Source: Psettodes erumei (Eukaryota > Chordata > Actinopteri > Pleuronectiformes > Psettodidae). Taken from it: a stretch of DNA of 64,000 bases. The notes under the pieces were generated by a model that ran no database searches, was not told the origin of the DNA, and saw only the letters and a list, made by a program, of their open reading frames with translations. A program made the position numbers and the translations under genes. Shown in pieces: positions 11,943 through 26,000 of the stretch; the stretch's first letter is position 1, and every line of letters starts with the position of its first letter. Where the stretch lies: assembly GCA_016785225.1 (NCBI GenBank), contig JAFBJZ010000847.1:2284501-2348500 (forward strand). The letters are read 5' to 3'.

Positions 11943-13902
11943 TCAGGCCTCCGTGGGGGACTCGTCGTCGTCTCCATAGACCACTCCCTTCAGGTAGGCT
12001 CGTTTAAAGTCCTCAAACACCATGTCGTCTGATTCCCTGCAGGTCAGAGGGACAGACAGAGAGGCCGAGGGGCAGAAAGACAGACAAAGAGACAAAAGAC
12101 GGTAGACATTGATCATGTTAAGCCTCCACAGACAACAACACACAGGCTGAGACCAACAGACAGACAAAGTCAAAGGAGTTCAAGGATCAGAGGAGTCAGA
12201 GTCAAAGCTGTTCCACAGTTCCACAATTACAGTCTCACTGAATGGAGCCACATTCAAAAATAAATCAAATAAACAGACAGTAATAAACCTGTAAAACAGG
12301 ATTTTAGTGACAGGTTTCTAATATGTCTGTCAGTTTAAATCATTCACTGTAAAATACAAAAATCAGAGAACAAATCTAGATTTCAAGTCAAGAAGTTGTA
12401 AAATGAATTTCTAAAGTTTGGATTTTGAGTTTTTCCTGGTCTGCGGCAAACACCCAGCGCACGTGATGACTCGTCTTTTTTAAATCAAAACTTATTATAG
12501 TATAACAGGAGGAAACCCGAGTGAACTGCTGGGTCCATTTTTTTAGTTCTGATCCACCTGCAGAGTCCTGATCTGAAACCTGCTGCTGAGGGTGTGAGGA
12601 GGTTGAAGTGGGACATTGAGGAAGCTGCAGTTTCCTCAGATATCACTGCAAGATCATTACATGGAGGAAGTAACACCCAATAAAGGCTGAGCAGAGGAAC
12701 AATAAACTGATCAGATCACACATCAGAACCCTCCCTCTGGTTTTGTTCATCTGATCCCAGAGTTCAAACCAACATGTTTCCAGGAGATCTGGATCTCGGA
12801 TTGTGTGTCCTCATTAAGTTTCTGCTGGAATTTAAACACCCAAAAAAACAACTACATACAACAACAGCTCTGTCTCCAGACAGAGGCTTTTGAGCTGGCA
12901 GGTAACAGAAGACAGAGATGCTCCATCCAACCCCAGACACACATATTTATTATTGTTTAATTTTGCATCTGTCTTCCTCAGGCTGTGGGAACTGGTTTTA
13001 TAATTTGATGAATATTTGTTTGTCATATTCAGTTCAAGTCTGTTGTTTCAAAATTGTAATTAAATTAGCTCTGAATATTTGAACCACAGAAAAATGTAAT
13101 CTCTAAAATCAGTTCAGTTTCAAACGTGATCAGTAAAGTAAAAGTGGTCTTACCCCTCCTTGGCTGAAGACACACAGTTCAGACAGGAAATGAAAGAAAG
13201 AACAGAGTTGTTCAGAAATTAAAACAAATTAAAACTCTCATTTCTGCCTGGCAAATGTTTACTATTTATTAGCAGCAGCAGCTCTGTGGATTTAATGTGT
13301 TTATCTGTCACAGTTGAAGAAGTGAGGCCTTCAGTATGTATGGGGGGGCGTCAGGTTCAAGGTCCTCACAGGTGCGAACATGTGTGTGCGTGTTAAACAG
13401 CTTGTCGTGTATCGCTGACAGCAGTTTATCATCTAAACACAGAGCTGTGTCACATCCTGAAGATTAACATCCGGATTACTTCTGATCAATACAGATTATC
13501 TGCGCGCGCGCGCGCGCACACACACACACACACACAAACACACACAAACACACACACATACACGTTTAGTTTTAGTCCTACAAGACTCTAGAGTAAAACT
13601 GCAGTTCATGATGCATTCAAGGGCACTCGGACATTGGAGAAACTTGGCTTTATATTTAACAGCTCTGAAGAAGACAAACCATGGGGAAACACAGAAGCTG
13701 TGTGGACTAAAAAGGATTCTCTGATGTCATCACTGTGTCCTTGAACACATCAGAGTCCTGCTCAGCTGTAAAAATCCAGCTCAGCTCCTGACTGGACAGT
13801 TTGAAATGAAGGGTCGGGACAAGTCGTACGCACCTGGTTCAGGTTTAGGATGCATCAGGCTGAAGGGGAGCTCCAAAGACACCTCACTGTAACACACAAA
13901 CA

Positions 13903-13939
<37 letters not shown>

Positions 13940-16900
13940 GTAATCAACCTGTGAGACATCACACAGACAGACAGACATGGAGACAGACAGGCAGACGCAC
14001 CTGGATCCGATCGTCCTGTTGTTGCGACAGAAAAAGAGAAAACACAGATTCAGAGTCTTTCAGTATTTCAGTTATTTTTTTTTGTTCAGCTGAACTTTGC
14101 TGATTTTAATTAAAAAACGTATCTGACTTCATTACACATGATAAGGGTTTTGTGGAGCTCCTGTTCATTTTAAGATTATCTGGAGACACAATGACAGAAC
14201 TTAAATAATGTCTGGGACTGTATTTTGCGATAAGTGGTGGTAAACCAGCGTAAAGAAGGTCAGCACAGACTGAGAGCTGACACTGACCTCTGACCTCTGA
14301 ATGAGCTCATTAACCTACAACCACAACAGATCAGAAAGGTTAGACTCACCCACAGGACATCATCTTAACCACCACCTTATAGGAGACCAGCATCCCCTGG
14401 ACCTCCTTCAGCACCTCCTGCTTCACACTGAGACAGAGGGAGAGAGAGAGATTTCTGTCAGACCAATGTAATCATCATCACTGTGTCTCACTGTGTGTGT
14501 GTGTGTGTGTGTGTGTCTCACATGCTGGATGATGCCAGGTTGGTGTCTTCATGTTTGAGTCGCCCATCCAGAGCAAGTCCTCTCCGATCTTTGTTGTGAG
14601 CCAGCAGAGGATACAGGGTGTAGTCCTTCTTCAGGCTGGTTCCAGAGGGAACTGTGTCCCTGCAGACACACACACACACAAACACACACACCCAGTGTCA
14701 CAACACAACAGAAGCACTTCACTCGCTGATTTAAAAACTGATCTGGGCATAACTTCAATGACACTGAATGACACATGATGACACTTGGACATGGAGGATG
14801 GGGATCAACCTGCTCAAATTCCTGAGCCACAGTCGCCCATACTTAAAAATTTCCCTTTGTACTCATTTTATCAGAGGATTTATGAAAGGACCAGTGTGTA
14901 AAGTGTTTGGGGATTTATTGGCAGAAATAGATTATAATCTATGCATAAGAGATCTGTGTTTGCACTTCAGGAGACGCACAGTATCTCCCCGTGAATAAAC
15001 ACCTGTGATAGAAAAAACATAATGAGTTTTCTTCTACCATCAGGGGTTCTGTGTTCTGGTTCACAGGTTCTCTGATGTCTATGTCACAAAGCAGCAGCAT
15101 GTTATGCAACTGAACTTTCACAATAAAAGCCCAAAGAAAACAGAAACTCACTCTGTCTCCTCTTTGGCCACTGATTTGACGTATTTGTCATTGGAGTAAA
15201 GAACCACATTGGTCACCTGCTCAACTAAACACAGACAAACAACATGTTTACGTCACCTCTCATTAATATTCTCAGGTGTAATCACCTGTATAATCTGTCA
15301 TGTGGCACCATAGAACACAGACACGTCAGAAACGACATGTGTGACATCACCTGACACGCTGATGTCCTTGATACTCCTGCTGGAGGAGTTGGTGATCTCA
15401 ACCTGCGCTGTGACAGGTTCACCATGGTAGAATGTCTGCAGGTACAAAGACAGGTGAGACAGGTAGAGACAGTGGCCATTAAACATGGCTGCTGAAGGAC
15501 TCATTCTCATCAAAAAAGTCTAATGGAAGTTGTGCTGAGTTTAGACCAAATAACAGATGTAATGACTGATCTCAGGACAGCTTACAGTCTGACCTCTTTG
15601 GGCAGGCTCAGCTTGACATGCAGCGGCTTCTCAGACATCAGGAACTCAAAGGTGGTCTCTGTTACTGGAGCCACTTTACTGTCCTTTGGACTGAACTGGA
15701 TCTTACGGATGCTGAGACGAACAGAACTCCTGCAGAGATGATAACATTAATGAACGAGAAATTCCCTCCTGAAATCGCTCCACTTAATCAGCTCGAAGTT
15801 GGGCCAAGATCCAAATCTGGTGAAATTTTCATGCAAATCTGTCAATATTTTTTGCATAATCCTGCCAACAAACAAACATGATCAATTGCATAACCGCCTT
15901 GGCAGAGGAAATTAATAGAAACAGTCTCTTTTAATAATCCTCCTGTTGAGCGGTTGGTGGATCTGATCCTGGACTCACTGTTTGTCGATCTTCTCATTCT
16001 GACTTTCGCCACAGAAAGCTTTCACCTCAAACTCCACCGCACATTTCTGTCACATACACACAGACATGAACAGGATACATTCAGAAACGTAAACACCCAG
16101 AGTCAACACCAGGAATCTGCTTCACTGATTTATCTGGAAAACCCAGAACACATCTTTCACATCAGCATCCAGGTTCTGAGTTACCTTTCCCACATCAGAC
16201 GGTCCAGGCTGCAGAGCTACAGAGCACGGCAGGTTGTCTGGGAACTGCAACACAGACACAAACTTGTTTCAGCTCACATCTCTGAATGGTCAAAGGGACT
16301 TTTGTGTAAACTACAATGATAGATGAAGAGAAATCTTGGACCCCATCTGAAAGGATTCATGCTGTGGGGAGCAGGAACGTGCTCAGAATCCTCTGAGGAG
16401 CATGAACCTAAACATATTTCATGGAAACCTTCATATGTGCTAGGAATGTTGGATGAAGAGCAGCATCACCTTCCTCAGGTCTTGCTGAACTAAAATCCAG
16501 AGAGACTTTGGATGAGAGTCTGAGAACATGGCAGTCCACTGTTTCCTTCAGACTGTAACTGAGTCAGCGACCCAACTGAAGGAGTTCAGGAGTGAGGGGT
16601 AAAGGTCTCAGTATGCTTCAAAAGAAGTCAGACTGAAACCCCCTTTCCAACAACAGAATGTGGGAATGTCCCCCACCTTCAGATGAGGCCACTCAGATGT
16701 TCCATCTGAAGAAGTGCCTCACCTCGAAGAAGAAGGGGAAAGCATTGTCTCCCAGCTTTCGCAGCAGTTTCTGCTGGATCTTGGTGTGAGTCAGTTGCTC
16801 CTTGTCCTGCAGTTCAGGGTAAACCTGCCGGGTCACCACGAACAGGTCTCTCCGGAAGGCCACCCCCATCACATCCATGTCCTGACGGCCATACTTAAAC

Positions 16901-17747
16901 GTGCAGGACAGCATCACGTACACTGCAGACACATGAAGAGGTTATATTTAAGAAGATGCAGCACCACTAACAGCCACTGAATGCTGGATCCATGGAATCA
17001 TACTGAGTTTAAGTCCAAATTTCTGTTTTTAATGTATGTTTGGACATCTAAAAGTTAGGCAGGTCAAAGGTCAAACACACCTTTTTTCCCTTGGAGCTGC
17101 ACAGGGTCGATGACGATCACTCCATCTGAGAGAAGAACCAGTCCACATCCCATCACAAACCAAACATAATATCCAAGATGTTCTTCAGTTTTAGTTTCTC
17201 ATGAATTTATGGTTGTTTAATGGTAGGTAGCTTAGCACAAAGACTGGAAGCAGGGGGAAACTGTTAGCCTTGCTCCATTAAAAGAGAACTGACATGTTGT
17301 ATGTTGTTAGCTAATGAGCTAATCACAGATCCATCCCATAGCCAGTGTACTGGTCTCCAGCTTCAGGTTGTTCCTGCCAGAACTCACCAACTGGATCCAC
17401 AAAGTCACAGTGATCCACAAAGTCTCTCTTGGCCATGTAGACCGCCACCTGAGGGAAGAGGAGGGGGGTTGTCAGAGGAGGTGCGGTGCCTGGCTCAAAG
17501 GTACTACAGTGGTAGAAATGAAGAGAGAGGTTTTATTCTGCTGGTCTGGAATTGAACCAGGATCTTCTGCTCAGAAAACTGACGACCAGCTGCACATGTT
17601 TGTTTAAAGCAGTGGATCAGCACACAGCTGATGATCAGCGCAGAGTTAAGCACTTTCAGACAGAGACATTTTATTTTCCACCGTTTCTTGTGAACTCACC
17701 GACTTATCGCGGGAAACTTTCTTGAAGACGACGTGTTTAGGACTCAT
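11943..17747 (-). CDS. sag: S-arrestin (rod/visual arrestin)
   Basis: Visual arrestin binds light-activated phosphorylated rhodopsin and ends signalling in photoreceptors. Fifteen coding exons join in phase to 387 aa: 17700-17747, 17388-17448, 17081-17125, 16723-16922, 16185-16244, 15979-16046, 15594-15729, 15351-15435, 15152-15224, 14522-14659, 14350-14427, 14001-14015, 13834-13886, 13154-13163, 11943-12036. Hallmarks: HVVFKKVSRDKS start, KYGRQDMDVMG, LPCSVALQPGP, the VRLSIRK strand whose Arg169 matches the polar-core phosphate sensor, HGEPV, LDGRLKHEDTNLASS (lariat loop) and the C-tail DDMVFEDFKRAYLKG with acidic end. Length matches the family (human about 405). SSEVSLELPFSLMHPKP and the atg16l1-dgkd neighbours support sag over cone arr3. 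A 15-nt and a 10-nt microexon are needed to keep frame. The exon 7 donor is GTCAGA, a weak form. Confidence 0.9.
13154..13163 (-). other. sag: 10-nt microexon 14 of sag
   Basis: Ten bases flanked by TTCAG and GTAAGA carry the frame from phase 1 to phase 2 and encode AKEG across the joins. Without it, exon 13 and the last exon do not meet in frame. Mammalian arrestin genes are known for a 10-base exon at this position. Confidence 0.8.
13502..13557. repeat. Alternating (GC)n-(AC)n tract
   Basis: About eight GC units run directly into CA repeats with two AAAC interruptions. This is an uninterrupted purine-pyrimidine alternation within a sag intron, between the microexon 14 and exon 13. Confidence 0.95.
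13902..13938. repeat. (CA)n microsatellite beside sag exon 13
   Basis: The array begins within 20 bases of the sag exon 13 acceptor. On the transcribed strand it reads as a (TG)n run upstream of the TTACAG acceptor. Confidence 0.9.
14001..14015 (-). other. sag: 15-nt microexon 12 of sag
   Basis: Fifteen bases between an acceptor ending CAACAG and a donor GTGCGT encode TIGS. They restore the GTIGSSEV peptide that aligns with the GELTSSEV segment of mammalian S-arrestin. Confidence 0.75.
17213..17350. repeat. Dispersed fish repeat (GTAGCTTAGCACAAAGACTGG type)
   Basis: The words GGTAGCTTAGCACAAAGACTGGAAGCAGGGGGAAACTG (split across the segment), GTTAGCC and TTAGCTAATGAG resemble a short non-coding element that I recognise as very common in percomorph genomes. 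Related copies lie near 33.2 kb and, inverted, near 43.5 kb. It sits in sag intron 2. Confidence 0.5.
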
Positions 17748-18262
17748 GTTGACTTCCTGTTATCAGGACCTACAACACACACACACACACACAGATACAC
17801 ACACAAGGTCATTCAGCCATGCAATGTGAAATGTGGGGTTTCACGCTATTATTCATCTCACTTGCTTAACTCAACTATTCCAATTCCACTTCAAATTTAA
17901 CTCTTCATTAATTTCACAAAAGGCAGTTTGTGTTTTTTCTCCCATTCACATTTGTTGATTTTAATGTTTTTTTATGAACAAATCAAACCAACATGGGTAT
18001 GACTGACAGAAACACATTTCTGTTGTAGCCAAACAAACCAAATGTTTTGTTTTTTAAATTGCACATCCAGAGGGACACTGGACGAGTAACTGCAGATAAG
18101 GAGGTTACTTGATTTGTTGAAGTCAACTTCAAAACCTACCATTAGCTAAACAAGGTCTTTGAGTTCTGAATCACTTCTGTGGCTTTTTAATGAGAGAAAT
18201 GTCAGTATCCAGGAAAACAGGAAGTGTCTTTAATATTAGTGAGACAGAAAACAGAGCCTGAC

Positions 18263-18331
18263 CTGTAGCAGCGGTGACGGTGTCTTCAGCAGCAGGTTAC
18301 AGCTGATCAGACTGACCGAGCTGCATTTATA
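18263..18331 (-). promoter_or_regulatory. sag: sag TATA box and non-coding exon 1
   Basis: On the minus strand, TTATAAATG (TATA box at 18325-18331) precedes an exon that ends CTACAG before GTCAGG at 18262. The coding exon carries its own acceptor just upstream (near 17770), so the first exon is untranslated. GATTA directly upstream of the TATA box is the core recognised by CRX/OTX photoreceptor factors. The TATA and splice sites are seen; the CRX role is inference. Confidence 0.55.
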
Positions 18332-18379
18332 ATCTACACACACACAGCCTGGTCAGCATGCTGATCATTACCGACTGAA

Positions 18380-18418
<39 letters not shown>

Positions 18419-19591
18419 TCACTGATAATCCCGCAACACAAACAAGTGGGAAGAATCTAGGACTGTCACTGTGTAAAAATAATTAAGAAACAAAAAAAAT
18501 CATTGAATGTTTAGAACAAGAAGAGAAATGAAACATCTTCATCACAGGCTGTTCTGGTCTCTGCGCTGTAGAGACTGGTGTTCCCTCCCCGCAGAAAGGC
18601 CCAGGATACAGCAGGAGTTAGAAAAACCAGATCCTGAACTCACACACCAGCAATAAACTGCTCAGTCAACACACCCCTGGAAAGTTCACAGTGTAATTTA
18701 CATTAATGGTTGAGGCCCGCTTCATCTGCTGATGAAGACCATGTGGTACTTCCAAAAGCTCAACAAACAAGAAGGTAAGTGGACCTTGAGTTTCTTTTTT
18801 CTTCTGTTCATGATCTCACAAACTCAGATTAACAGTCTCTCTGATTCATCTCAGGAACCAGTGGATTTAACTGTAACACCCGTACAAAAATATCCCAGCC
18901 ATCAACATCATGAACGGACATATTGTTGATAGCCACAGCTCATCACGTGAATCAGCACCAAACTATTGCAACACATATGATGATTATCGATATTCTGTCA
19001 GGCCATTTATTGTTATATCATACGTGATCAGCAGTAAGACCGTCTCTGCTGAGCCGATAAGTTCCTGCCACTCAGACTCAGCAGTCTGTCTGCTGACATC
19101 AGCAGCCTGCACACCTGAGCACACACAAAGGGGAGGGGACGACATACACTGTACACACAATCTACAAGGAGAACGTGACGCCAATGTAATTTTTAATTCT
19201 TAAATTAAAAGCCACTTAGCAAGATGGAGGCAGAAATCTAAAAAAAAACCTGACAAATAAAAAGCACACATTTTTATACTTTAAAAATCCCTTTAATCAT
19301 CTTGTTTGTGTGTGTGTGTGGGGGGGGCAGGTTTACTGAGCTAAACACATGTAGACAAGTAAAGCACAGACTCCTTTTCTCTCTGTCAATGAACATCTCA
19401 GTGGTTTTATTCAAAGTGCTGCAGCTGAAAATCTTTCAGTTGAATCATTTAATGAGACACTGAAGAGTGTTAAAGATTTTACATTCAAGCTTCATTCAAC
19501 CGCTGAACCTGCTGAGTGACGAGACTGACACGCTGAGCTCCGTCTGCTGAAGGTGCATGACTGACACCTGCTGGACACACATTCTCACACA

Positions 19592-19634
<43 letters not shown>

Positions 19635-20057
19635 GGGAGGGTTCCGGTCCTGTGAAGCATCTTCCCGTCCGACTTACCACGCGACGTCCTGCCTGACTTC
19701 CTGCTCACCATCAGCTGTTACTGAAGACTGTTAAAGCTCAGCCGGGTGAAGCTTGTGTCTGAGTGAACAGTGTGAGGACACTTTGTCTTTCTGCTGTCAG
19801 AGAACTAAAACACTGAGGATCATTAGAAGAGAACCAGGTCAACGGGTGATTTAAGATGGGGTTTTTTTTATGTTCAACATGAAGGCAGATCACAGAGCAG
19901 CAGCAGGTCCACACAACGTTTCAGTCTCCACCCGTCAACAACGACAACAACATGAAGCTAGCTCCAAACGTCTCCTCCTACGGCTGCTGACAAACTGTCC
20001 CCTCGCTGGGCAGAGTCTCTGTCTCATCGGTGTCCAGCTGGGACACAGTTCAGCCAA
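18332..20057. other. Intergenic region between atg16l1 and sag
   Basis: Both flanking genes read leftward, so this holds the atg16l1 3' UTR and the sag upstream region. A minus-strand AATAAA at 19406-19411 is a candidate atg16l1 polyadenylation signal, giving a 3' UTR of about 650 bases. CA arrays occur at about 18383-18418 and 19592-19632. No credible open frame was found. Confidence 0.5.
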
Positions 20058-23000
20058 TCACATGTCAGACCACAGGATGGCCTTGCTGCCTTTCTCCACA
20101 CTGGCCACGTACGCTCCCGAGGGGGACCAGGACACTGAGTTGATGGCAGAGCTGCAGGAACAACAGGTGAAGCAATGTATAGAAGGAAAAAAAAAATAGT
20201 GTTATAATAGACATTTAGCAATATTCAATACATATAAAACTCTGGATGAAGGTTAATTAACTTTCTGACTGATTTAACAGTCCTGTTGCAGGATTAGGTC
20301 ATTTCTTACTTGTGGTTTCGGTCCAGAGTTCTGTCCAATTTCCCCGTCACAACATTCCACACGTACAGAGCTCCGTCAGCTGATCCGCCGGCCACGTAGC
20401 TGCCGTCCGGACTGAGAGCGAAAAGATGGCAGCGATGTGCCACCGCGTCATGAACACGGCACCGGATAGTCAACGTTTTAAGTCCCGTTCTGAAGTGTGT
20501 CGAACCCACCTGAATGTGACTCTGGTCCAGTCGGCGCCACACTTGAAGCCCTGCGCACTGAACATACAAAACACACAGTGAGAACAGCTGTTCCCTGCAG
20601 GACACCGGAGGGGGTTTAACGGTGGAGACACAGACTTAGTGACACGGCAGCAAACGCACCTGAACGTCTGTCTGACAGCGTTGGTGCGCAGGTCGATGAT
20701 CTTGATCAGGTCGTCTCTGGAGCAGGTGAGCAGCTCGGTCCGGTCGTGGTTCAAGTCCAGAGACGTCACTCGACCCAGCAGCTCCAGCTCCCGCACTATA
20801 CTCTCCGCTCTGATTCACCACAACACAACACGCACACACAGAAACAAACCGTCAGTGCTGAGAGGAGCTGCGTGTCCCAACAGGACATGATCCTGATACA
20901 CAGATAAAGGTGTAGTATGAGATACAGTCTTAATTGTACATACAGTACAAACAAATACACACTACATGATGATTAGTCAAATTTAAAGAAGTAAAAAAAA
21001 GGAACCAAATGTTAGTTTATACTTTTTACTGGAAATTCCAAATACTTTTCATTGCTTTTAGCATTTTCTTCTTCCCATTTCTAAGATTCAGAGAATAAAA
21101 GCTGATAAATTCTTTCCTTTTCTCTGCAGAGGGAGCCGAGGCGTTCGCACTCACCGGATGTCCCAGAACCGAACTTTCTTATCGAAGTGTCCGCTCATGA
21201 CGCACTGTTCCGTACAGACGATGTCATTACAGCTGGAACCGGCAAACACCGTCTTCATACCTGCACAGGTGACACAGCTGGTGGTTATGTACTGTATGTA
21301 CAGTGAGCAGACAGTAAAAAGGACAGACTCAAACTTTTATTGCTGAAAAAGAAAACGCTTAATGCTGATATCAAAAACCAACCAATCACGTACAGACTTT
21401 GCTGCGGAGGTCCCACAGTTTGAGCGTTCGGTCGTAGCTCCCGGAGACGATTCGAGCGTTGTCCAATAGGAAACGAGCCGACAGCACCTTCCCACTGTGA
21501 CCTGTCAAGGTGTGCTGTAGGACGCACAAAGTTGTTGAGTTGGTGTGTTGTGTGTGATGCTAGGACAGCCTCTGTAGACAGCATGAACACATGACTGAAC
21601 ACAGTGGAACGTTAGAAGTCACTGAGGTCAGTTTACTGCATTAAATAAAATGAATTAAAGTTAAATTGAAGGTCATTTCCTTTAGTGTAATAAGTCATGT
21701 CTGTGGCCTCAGTAATGGAGTGAGATCATCTCTCAGCCCCGCCCCCTCAGTCTGACGCTCCGTGCTGATTGGTTCTGTTGGACTCAGTCATCACACTGAG
21801 CCTGTCAGGATCTCTGGACAGACTCACGCTGTGATGTCTCTTCCTGTTCTGACAGCAGCTCCTTGGACCACCACTGCACCACTAGAGCATGATGGGAGCA
21901 GAAAGCAGGGGCTGCTGGGAGCCAAAATGGCGGCCGAGGGGAAAGAGCTGAGATTCAGACCTTTTACATGACATCACTGACCAGCAGACTGATGACAGCT
22001 GAGTGATAGCACATGTCAAATGAGTCAATAATCAATGAGCTCATCGGCACTAAACATGTGTCGTCGACTGAATCAGGAAATGTTTACCATCTGTTCCCAC
22101 CTCTCTACTGTACCTGTATCAGCTGCTCGTATCTAAACAGCTGATCTGCTTTACAATACAGTGTTTATATGTTAGAAATGTAGTGCTGAAACAAAAGGCT
22201 GCTTGACAGTCGGATAAACAGTGATAATATTCTTATGTTGGTTTTGTTGTTTTTTTTAAGTCAGACTCACCCTCAGTCTGTAGTCGTCCACAGTCCAGAT
22301 CCGACTGGCGAAATCGTTGGAGGCGGCCAGCAGGTACGAACCCTGAAAATGTACAGAACAATGCGCACACACACACACACACACACACGTCAATCTACCG
22401 ACAACTTAAACGGAAGAACAGGACAGAATAGTAAAACCAGTTTCCAGCACAGTTGCAGACTTACAGCGCTGTCAAACTCGATGCTGGTGATTCCTGCGTT
22501 GCTGCCGGTGAGAGCTCCTTTAGGCTCGCAGTGACCTAAACATGCACACACACACGGGCAGAAGTTGGATAAATTCCTATAAGTGCTTTACACAACGCTG
22601 GTATATATCAAATTTCACTGAATCAAAAAACAAAAAGGAGTAGTGTCGAGTCCCAACGAGCTCTGAAAAACTCCCTGAAAACCCGATTCACCTGGAGGAG
22701 GGAGTGTGTGGTTAACTGGATCGTGTATAAAAAGCATTTCTCAGGTTTCAGTCCCGCCTCCCTCGCATTAATGGAGGTTGAAGGCGAGACGGCATGACGT
22801 GAGCAGAGCTTGCTGTTGTCATGGTGACCTCACCTGCGATGACCTCCCACAGCTTTACTCTGCGGTCCATCCCTCCTGTAGCCAGGAGACGAGAGCCGGG
22901 GCTGAACCTGACCGCATTCACCTCACCGTCATGTGCTTCCTGAACACACACACACACACACACACACACGGTTCAACACTGAGCCAGCATTATAAACAAC

Positions 23001-26000
23001 ACAGGGACACTTTTTTGTCTTTCTCTTGGTCTCAGGTTGAAAACTTGAGATCAGCTCCCTCTTTATCCTCCTCCTCCGCCTGATGCTCCATACTGATTGG
23101 TTCTGTTGGATGCAAGTCATCACACTGAGCCTATAGGAGCTCTGTACAGACTCACTCCGTGATGTCACTTCCTGTCTGTCAGCAGCTCCTGGAACCACCA
23201 TTGCACCACTAGAGCATGGTGGGAAACAGAAAGCAGGAGCTGCTGGGAGCCAGAGGGCAGAAGGAGAGGATTGTGGGTAATCAGACCTTTTACTGTTCAT
23301 CACTGACCTTTGACCCTTGAGGTCAATAACTGTGGGTAGTACCTAATAAAAACACAAGGGGCTCTATATATCACCTCCAGTAGAAGGAGGTGAATGGGAA
23401 TAAAAATGACAGTGTGGCATCTGTTCCACGAGGAGCCTGAGGTACTTACAAACACATGCAGAGCCGTGGACGGGACCCGAACCTCTGCACACACTCCTGA
23501 CGGAGCCTCGGTGTTTTCAGGTGAAGTGCTGAACGAGTTGGCCGTTCGACGCCTGCTGAGAGAGAGAGAGAGAGAGATCACAGTCACAGACAATCAGATT
23601 TCCACCGGGGGAGGCTGCAGCTTCAGGCCTGCAGAGGCAACATACGCCTGCTGTCAAATCTCTCTCTCTAAAGAAGAGGACAATAAGAAGTACGCCGTGT
23701 AATTTATAACTGAACATCACATTTAATGATGAGGATTAACAATATAATCCTATTTCCTGTGGGGTATTTCAAACTTGGTGCAACATGCAGACTAGCACAA
23801 ACTTACAAGCAAATCTAAGAGATCAAGAAATCATTGTTATTGGTGTTTTATTCATATTATTATACACGTGTTGCATACCGTCTATAAGCTGATTCTTTAA
23901 ACCCACTTTCACACTGTTACACTTAAATATGAAGCTTGAGGAAAAAGGAGCAGCGCAGCTTCTTCACACAGTGAGGTGACGGTTTAACTGCACTGATCAC
24001 AAGACATGTCTGACTGTCATCAGAGCAGCAGGTGACTGACTTGTAAACATGTTTTTATTTTCTGAGGAAATAAACAGCTCAGCCACAATCATTCGAGACA
24101 GGAATGAGTGGATCTGAAGCAGAATCAGATTTTTAATTTAATGTAGATTTTAAAAATTGTGCAAATGTTTAAAATCACTGCAGTGGAAGTCACTAAATGG
24201 ACTTTTTAAAGATTCAGCTGGGGGGGAGCGTTATGTGCCACACAGATTTGAGGCAGTAAAGCGACTCAAGGTCATTGTGTTTGAGCTTTACAAACAAAAC
24301 TGATTTAAACTCAAGTGTGCGGCCACAAGCTGTAAACACCTGAGCTTCTGCTGCTCCTTTTCCACCTGTCACAGGTGTGTGTCTACACTGGAACATCCAG
24401 CTGCGGACTGTGAGGATCACCAGGATTATCGGAGCCGGGTTAAATCAGGACATCCACACACTTTGGCTCTTCACTGACGCGGGAACAACGTCACTAAAAT
24501 CTGATTATTGATTTAGTATCGAGATTACTGCCAAGAATCATCACTGCACTACAAACTTCACCAAGTGTTCACACTGTCAGCAGGAAGATCGACAAGTCAG
24601 CGGACGTCCGTGCGTCCGGTGCGTCGCCGTCGGCTGTGGTTGCCACGGCAGTCTGTGTTTCAGGTGGACACAACAATTACACAACTCGCCCGCTAGTTTG
24701 TCAATAGACGTAAAAACCCAAACGGTTCATGTTCAGGAAACAGGAGTAGCGTCTGCTGTCAGTCTGTCTGTCTGTCTGTCTGCCACAGCCTTCTGGTCAA
24801 CATGTCCACACATATGAACTTAACTGAAAACAGCTGTACGGACAGACGGACCAAAATAATGTTCCCTTAAATTCTTCACGTTTTCCAAGTCTGACTAAAA
24901 ACCAACGCTGGCGTTTCCGCTCAAAAGAGTTATCTCTACTTGTCCTGAGAAGACCCCTTTCTCATGCGACTCAATTGTCTAAGACCAGGAGGACAAAGCA
25001 GACACACTGAAAATGCTTCCTGATATTCCACAACGATTATTTAGTGTTCGCTCGCTGGGCGGTAACGCACCACACGGCCCTCAAGAGTCTGTCATGAGGT
25101 GAAGGAATCACCTCAGTCGGTACAGACGGGAGGGATGATGACGCGTTTACATGTAGGACAGACCGCGACAGCACACAGTGCGACCTCTGACCCGCCTACA
25201 GCCAGCCAGCGACCTGTCGATCAAAAACTGACAGTGTGAACAGGTGAACACACACAGTCCTTCACCTGGAGTGTGGTGGGAGGAGTCCAGGCTGAACACA
25301 CTCAGACACTCTGCAGACAGACACAGACAGACAGGAAGATAGACAGGTGGTCAATCAAAGCTTGGACAGTCCAGACCCCCGGAGACCAGGACGGAGCAGG
25401 GCAGGTGGATGGAGAGGGCGACCTTCCAGCTACATACCCAAATATGTTGGAGATGGAGTCCAGCAGACCACCAGGAGGGGGCTGAGAGATTTTCTTACTA
25501 CAGAAACATTAAAATGAATTTGGTCAGAAATGTCTTCAAATGTCTGGTTTAGTCCAGATACGAGTGTCTCCCAGTCTACCCGGCAGTTGAAACAGGACAG
25601 GAACCAGTCTCACCTGGGAGTTCTGTTGAGCGGTCGGTTCGGTGAGGTCTCTCCTCCCCCTTTCCCTCCATCCTCAGCCAAAACCTCAATGTCATCGTCA
25701 CTAAGGAGAAAAACAACAAAAAAAAAAAAAGAGTCAGAGCTAGCTCGCCTCTCTGAGACGTCAGAGGGATAAAACTGAACCTAGCGGTGGAATCTACTGA
25801 CGGGTCGATGGGCAGAGGCTCTTTGGCTGCATCTGCCAGCTCCTTCTGCAGTTTGGCCTGTCTGCGTCTGAAACACAAACATCACAGAGGTCAGAGGTCA
25901 AGTCCACCAGAGACCCCCCCCCTCCTGGTCCCGGTGTTGGCAGTCTACCTGCTGTCCTTCTCGTTCTCAGCATTCAGCCTGTTGGCCTCCTGAGCTTTTT

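Noticed and set aside
15618..15881. Plus-strand frames across sag exons near 15.6 kb and 16.0-16.3 kb
   Set aside because: They are antisense to exons whose minus-strand peptides match arrestin.
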